The notes below the pieces were generated by a model. The model did not search any database. It had not been told where the DNA came from and saw nothing but the letters and a program-made list of their open reading frames with translations. Shown piece after piece: positions 58,158 through 64,000 of a DNA stretch of 64,000 bases (the stretch's first letter is position 1; the number at the start of each line of letters is the position of its first letter). This DNA comes from Ricinus communis (lineage: Eukaryota > Streptophyta > Magnoliopsida > Malpighiales > Euphorbiaceae). The stretch spans positions 7,628,501 through 7,692,500 of the forward strand of contig NC_063260.1 in NCBI RefSeq assembly GCF_019578655.1. The letters are read 5' to 3'. Both the position numbers and the translations under genes were made by a program.

Positions 58158-60400
58158 AGAACTTGGAGAGGGTTGGTTTTCAGTTTTTGTATTCTCCAGA
58201 GTAGTATTTCGACTGCAGAGATGTTGTAAGAACCAAATTTCCATGTATCCACTTTTTTATTTTATTTTTATGCTATGAATATTGTTGTATGCATATATGA
58301 TTGGGTCTTCCTTGTGCAAAAATTGACACCATATAATGTCTCAAATTTTTTGTAATGGTCAGTTCTGACCATCAAATATTTAATTTCAAATATTTTATCA
58401 TTGTTCAAGAAACATTCCTGCGGGTTACTTTACTCACCTCACCGGAGCAGGAATTCCATAAGTTGTTATACTGTTATCCCTCTCCGATTCTGTATTTTGG
58501 TATGATTAGAATCCCTTTCATCCTTGAGTTACATGAGCACCAGCCTGCTTGTGTTTTAGCATCTTTGCGCTGCAGGGGATGTGGAGGTAAGAATGACTTA
58601 ATGTGTAAAGGCTACTTAGCTTGTGGTGTGGACTTATCATGTAACATGAACCTGTGGCTTTTCTGCTCAAATTTAAGGGTTGGGAAGTTTAATTGATTGA
58701 AGTAGGTACCACTTTTCCTCATTGTTAAATTTGATCATTTTCATCAATAGGCTGCTAGCTTCGTGGCCATTTGAGTATTCAAATTGCTTTAGATGTACAG
58801 TTTCAATATGCATCAGACATTTGCTTTCAAGCCTAAGCTTACTTGATTCTCATTATTATTCTTTTTTAACTTTAAGCATGACGTTGGGTAGTGTATTAGG
58901 GGAAATCAGCCCCTCTTTTAAGCATTGGTCGTTATATTTTCAGGGTCAATTATAGAAGAACGTAACTTCTAGTTATTTTTAAATAGTTTTACACATTCAT
59001 ACACAAGATTCTAAAGTTTATATGGGCTTCATTAGTGAAAATGCTTTAGATGAAATGTAAGCGAACATGGTGAAAGTTAAAATAAGAATGGATTGATTCT
59101 GGTGCTTTTTCTTTTCTGACTCTTTGCTGATGTCCTCTTTTGTGCTTTCCCCATCGTTACTGATTTAATTTCCCCCCTCTCACGTGTTGCGTAAACAAAG
59201 AATACTTTAGTACATCAGTTGATAATTCTTTTTTAACTAATAAGAATCATTAGACAATGGAGTCACCTCAGAAAAAGAGCAACGAAAAGAATCTTTTTCT
59301 TTTCTTTTTCCCAGTTTCTCATTTAAAGGCAATATCTGTTGACTTTGATGATGAACAGATTCCTGCGGGTGGAGTGTGGCTAAGTTGTGATCTGAGATGG
59401 GTAGCTATTTTCATCTGTATGATTCACGTTCGGCAAAGGGACCCCTTCACAAGAATTATTGGCTGTAATCAAGTGCCTCCCATCATATTTTAGTAAAATA
59501 TTATTTGATAATGTCTTCATCGAGGGGACATCATTAATTTGCTCAGCTAACTCCTAATCTTTTTCTTGTCCCTTTTTTATAAAATTTTATTTTACCCATT
59601 GAACAATATGTTCCTGCGTTTAAGCAACCATTGTCTTTTTTAACTTACTTTTTATTCTCGTCTCTTACAAATCTTAATAGCAAGCACACGTAATTTTGCA
59701 TTCCTTTTTTTTCTTTTTTCTTGATATATTTCCACATCTTCACACTTAGTTAACCTGTGAAATCTAGTGCTTTAAGGAGGGTAAGGATTTTCTACCAAAC
59801 CCTAATACTTATTTGGGCATATTCTCTTAACATTTACTAATGCGAGAGTGAGAGACCTTTGCTCCTTGCCTTAACTGATATAGTTTTAGTTTTTGGGGGG
59901 TGATTCATGCTTAGAAGGGAATGGTCTATGATTTAAACTAAGGGAATATCTAAATATAATCGAAGTACGTATATTTTATTTATACATTAAATTTATAAAT
60001 AATTTATATATTATTTATTTATTTTAAATAATTCAATATGTATCTATTATTTAATATAAAATATTTTTTATATGTATTTATTCTTTTCTTATTTATTGCA
60101 GCAAGCAAAATTGCAAGTCACTGGTATCTTCTATAATTCGATAAACAATGGTGAATAATTAGCTTATTTGTCATAAAGAGAAAAAAAAAAAAAAAAAACA
60201 AGTAAACTGCCTTCTTTCTTTAGAAATATAGTCGCTCTATTTTTTCTCTTATTAAACATAAAATATGAAAATGGCTTACTACCGAAACTTGGTTTTCCAT
60301 TAAAAAAAGAAAATGGGGTCCACTTACAGACTGGTAATAGTTGAATTTCCAATTCGGAAACATAACATATGAACCGGGCATCATCTTCATATTTAATCGC
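58158..60400. other. intergenic region between bL19c and the VAP27 gene
   Basis: 58158-58350 is the bL19c 3' UTR. The rest contains open frames without recognisable motifs, an AT-rich block at 59960-60090 and an A-tract at 60181-60198. No gene supported. Confidence 0.4.
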
Positions 60401-60401
60401 A

Positions 60402-60409
60402 CACGTGTC
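60402..60409. promoter_or_regulatory. G-box/ABRE-like motif upstream of the VAP27 gene
   Basis: CACGTGTC, about 540 bp upstream of the ATG. CT-rich leader sequence (60600-60740) follows downstream. Confidence 0.35.
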
Positions 60410-60942
60410 ATCTCCATTTCTAGTTCCCACTCTCTTCTCTCCGATCATACGACGACACCGCAACACCTCTTCCGGTCGCACAGAAATTCCAAATTACCAT
60501 TCAAGCTTTTTCCTTCTTTTTCTTTTTTCCTGTTTTAAATTTTAAGACACACGTATTGCTTGAACCGATAAAAACCGAACTAGGTGCCTAGAACTCCGAG
60601 CTTCTCTCTCTCTCTCTTTTCAATTTTAAAAAATAAATTATAAAATAAATTATAAAATTTGAATCCTCCTCCACATTCGTTTAACCACATGTTATTGCTC
60701 TAAATTTATCTCCCTCTCTCTCTCGCATTAACCCGTTTCTCTTTCTTTTCTCTTAATTTCACTGATTGAGAGCTTTGTTGATAGTGTTGAAATAAAATAA
60801 GAAGTGCTTTTGTTTAGTTTTGGTGTTTTTGTAAACTGTTATTAGGTTTCATTTCTTTGGTTCATTAAATTTATTGATTATATTCAGAGTGATTGAGTGT
60901 TTGAGATTGATCTGTGATTGGTTGGTGGGGCCCGATTCCGAC

Positions 60943-63900
60943 ATGACTGCGGGTGGTGGTAATCAGTTGATCTCCGTTCATCCTGATGAGCTCAAGTTCA
61001 TTTGTACGTTCTTTTTATCTTTTTTATAATTCTTTTCCTAATATGATTTAATCCTGTGTTATAATAAATTTCAATTATATAGTACAAGCTTTGTGTTTTT
61101 TTGCGAAGGGTTATTGGGTTGCCTGTTTCTTGCAGCTAATGAGAAAATGAGTTAGAATTAGCTTAGTTTGTAAGGTGCATGTTACAAAACATTAAAATCA
61201 ATAGTTTGACCATCATACAACACAAAGGAAAATCACCCAAAAATACATGGTGTCATGGTAGATATTCGTTGATTTTTACAGGCCATTTTGGATTTATTGA
61301 TTCTAGTTAATTTTCATACATCCAAATTTTGGCTACTGATTGTGCTTGGAAGATCTGATTTGCGAGCATTCAATTCAATTGAATTCAGTTTTAGTCATTT
61401 TTTGTTTTCAAAGCTAATGATTGCTAGGACTCAATTCTTGCAACTGACAAAAAACAAGGCATTTTTGAAGAAATGAAATCATGCCAAAAATGACTTGATT
61501 TTGCAAAATTTTATTCAATTGTGAACATGATCGAATCCAAACAAGGCCTTGAGGAAGCTTAAGGTAAAGTGTTAAATCAGGTATTAAGATTCGGTTTTCA
61601 GGGATTGTGAGAGTTGGTGTTTTTTTCCATTTTAAAGGAACCTGTCTAGTTCTTTTCAACAAAAGCTGCTGCTGCTGTGGTTGCTGCATTCTTGCTTTTT
61701 TTGCACTTATAATATTTTTTGTTCTGCATTCTTCAAGTGTTTTAAAAGGCGGCGATCCATGGGCTACATTCTGAAGTGGAGAAACTTGTTTGGTCAGAAG
61801 TAGGAGAACCTCGTAAAATAGTGATGAATTTCTTTCCCCCTGTAGCTCTATGGGCTGTCTTCTGGGATTATGAGCTTAATATGAATAGTGGATTTCACTT
61901 TATAAGTCCTGTTCTTGAAAAATGCTGATGCTTTGAAAAGCATGTCAGTTCATATTTACGTGTATCAGTTATTGTCCATGAAAACATATGAGGTTGAGAG
62001 TAAACAGTTATACTGAGAGAAAGACTACTTTTCAAGAGAGAAGTATTTTTGGAATTGAATTTCTCGTATTGAATAAAAGCGTTTCAAAGCTGTATACTAA
62101 AAATTATATTTACAGTATATCTAGCTTACTCCATTCTACTGTACTAACATATCTAATACAATTATATATAATAAATTAATCTTCACATTACACTGATTTG
62201 TTATAGATTTGATGATACAGAATTTGTCTGTTAGACAGATTGCTTGTGGATTTTGATAATACAAAATTGTTTTTTTGTGCTTAATATCATTTTTCTTTAT
62301 GTAATCAGTTGAGCTGGAAAAGCAAAGCTTTTGTGATCTTAAAGTTGTGAACAATACAGAGCATCATGTTGCTTTTAAGGTACCATCTCCTGTACTGCAT
62401 AATGGTATATGAACTTAGTTTTAATGTATATATATTCAAGCCAATTTATAATTGACTTTGATTGCACTTTCCTTTTTGCCAGGTTAAAACCACTTCACCT
62501 AAGAAGTACTTTGTACGGCCCAACACTGGTGTAATACAGCCTTGGGACTCGTGCATAATTAGAGGTGCAACTTCTTATTTTATCATAATCTTTTGATAGA
62601 AATGTCTCTGTTTTCTTGCAACTAGATCATGACATTGTTCTAAAAACCATAAACTGAGTGGCTACTGGTAATTTCTTTAGATGTTTGTTAGGTGATGTTT
62701 TCAACAGCTATAGATTTCTTTTTATGAAATGTATGAGCTGGCTTTGTCCATTATACCCCACTTGCTTGCATGCCATATAAAATCCACTTGCGGTTCTGTT
62801 AACCTTTTCAATATTTGTCAAATCATTTAATCACATTGATGCATTTTCAATTAACTTCTGGATTTTCAGTTACTCTTCAAGCCCAACAAGAAGCTCCTCC
62901 AGATATGCAATGCAAAGATAAGTTTCTCCTACAAAGTACAATAGTACCTGCACATACTGATGTTGATGAGCTTCCTCCAGATACTGTAAGAATGTTAACT
63001 TGGAGAAGCAAATGTCTTTGTTTGAATATTCTTTTCAAATATAGCTAACGTAATGCAAATAATGTTTGATCTTTTTTTGCCAGTTTACTAAGGATGGTAC
63101 TGGAAAGACAGTAGAGGAGTGCAAGCTGAGAGTTTTATACGTTGCTCCATCAGCTCAAGGAAATTCAGAAGATGAGGCATTAAGGAGCTCATTAACAAAT
63201 CCCGAAGCTTATGTGAGTTTCTTGTTGCATTTATTATTATTACTTTTTATCAAATATTAGTGTATTAGCTTTTTGGCAGCCTTTCCCTTACTCGTTCGAT
63301 AGATTCATTTTAGCATGTGTTGCATATCTTGTTTAATCACTTAATCAGGGGTTAAGGAAGCAACTTCCATCACCAAATAAGAAGTCCTTGGATATGGTGA
63401 TATCTAATGCTATGTGGAAATTGTTAATTTTGCAAATTATGGTCACGAAAGGTTGATGATGAGTTGGGGGTTGCCTTTAGCAAAATCTGAGCATGCATAT
63501 TTATGATTGTCTTGGGTGTTTGTAAACTATTATAGGATGACATCTAAAATGACAAATTAGCCATCTTCTCTTTGTATCTGGAAAGATATTAGAATAACAA
63601 GAACAATGGTGCAGAGACTTTTAAGTTGGGAAGACAATCGTTACTATATACACAAGCCATTCCCCTTAGAGATTTGCTGTATTGCTACAATATTATATTG
63701 TTTTTATTCCTTAAAGTTGTGGGCACCCTCAGGGAAATGTTAGTCTTATACATAGGGGCACATTTTATGCATGCCATAGTTTGTATAAGTTCTCAATAAC
63801 AGACTGCAGCATAATACTTGTTGTTTCTTTTTCGGTTTGCGATTCCTGCAAGCTAGCTTTGTGTGAAGTTACTTTTGCAAGGAAGTGTATCTTAGAATGT

Positions 63901-64000
63901 GTAAACAGGCTTGTTATCTTAACTAATAATTTTCTTTTGTATGTACAACCAGGGATTACAGCACCTGAAGGATGAAAGGGATGCAGCTATTAAACAAACA
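60943..64000 (+). CDS. VAP27-type vesicle-associated membrane protein (3' end outside window)
   Basis: Exons 60943-61003, 62309-62379, 62483-62564, 62870-62985, 63084-63212 and 63953 to beyond 64000. All borders are GT-AG and in frame; 169 residues are visible. Residues about 8-130 form the MSP (major sperm protein) beta-sandwich: ISVHPDELKFIFELEKQSFC, NNTEHHVAFKVKTTSPKKYF, VRPNTGVIQPWDSCIIRVTL. The KTTSPKKYFVRPN segment is the FFAT-motif-binding signature of VAPs. A linker (residues 131-153) follows, then the start of the coiled coil, LQHLKDERDAAIKQT. The usual C-terminal ER membrane anchor must lie past 64000. Family role: ER tether at contact sites with plasma membrane, cytoskeleton and endosomes. 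Close in type to VAP27-1/PVA12 relatives; paralogue not resolved. The first intron is long (1305 bp). Confidence 0.93.

Noticed and set aside
1..64000. CRISPR arrays, bacterial operons or a prokaryotic insert
   Set aside because: No spaced identical repeats, no Shine-Dalgarno-linked frames; introns and plant elements occur throughout.

Overview
This is nuclear DNA of a eudicot plant. The genes have GT-AG introns, one encodes a nuclear plastid ribosomal protein with a transit peptide, one encodes a classical arabinogalactan protein, and the spacers are very AT-rich and full of plant retrotransposons and MITEs. Protein style and repeats fit Malpighiales (Euphorbiaceae-like), but I cannot prove the species from sequence alone.

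Layout. 1-2.6 kb: two decayed tandem copies of a 2-oxoglutarate/Fe(II) dioxygenase gene. 2.6-9.4 kb: AT-rich spacer with a ~240-bp tandem repeat array and a dispersed repeat split by a 1.5-kb solo LTR. 9.5-10.9 kb: an intact two-exon BAHD-like acyltransferase gene that lacks the catalytic histidine and the DFGWG motif. 11-15.6 kb: spacer with a hairpin MITE. 15.6-26.9 kb: a nest of mobile elements. A decayed MuDR-type transposase gene is split by a minus-strand Ty1/copia element, whose reverse transcriptase is in turn split by a 2.76-kb solo LTR. The tail of the MuDR region also carries a 921-bp long-TIR element. 29.5-33.7 kb: a seven-exon gene for a glycine-zipper/coiled-coil protein of unknown function. 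34-43.3 kb: a large AT-rich spacer with a degenerate ATACT-rich repeat field, microsatellites and two MITEs. 43.3-43.9 kb (minus): a GPI-anchored arabinogalactan protein. 44-51.7 kb: spacer with a second copy of the split repeat, a hAT-like MITE and a possible solo LTR.

51.7-64 kb is a gene-rich block. It holds a glycerol-3-phosphate/MFS transporter (minus, two exons), plastid ribosomal protein bL19c (plus, five exons, divergent from the transporter) and the first six exons of a VAP27-type ER membrane-contact protein (plus, running off the window).

The genes are independent housekeeping or metabolic units with no operon-like logic. I saw no clearly new biological system. The best leads are the catalytic-site-less BAHD protein, the duplicated glycine-zipper protein, the ATACT repeat field, and the readable insertion history of the 15.6-26.9 kb nest. 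Exon borders were set by hand from reading frame and GT/AG and have not been checked against transcripts.
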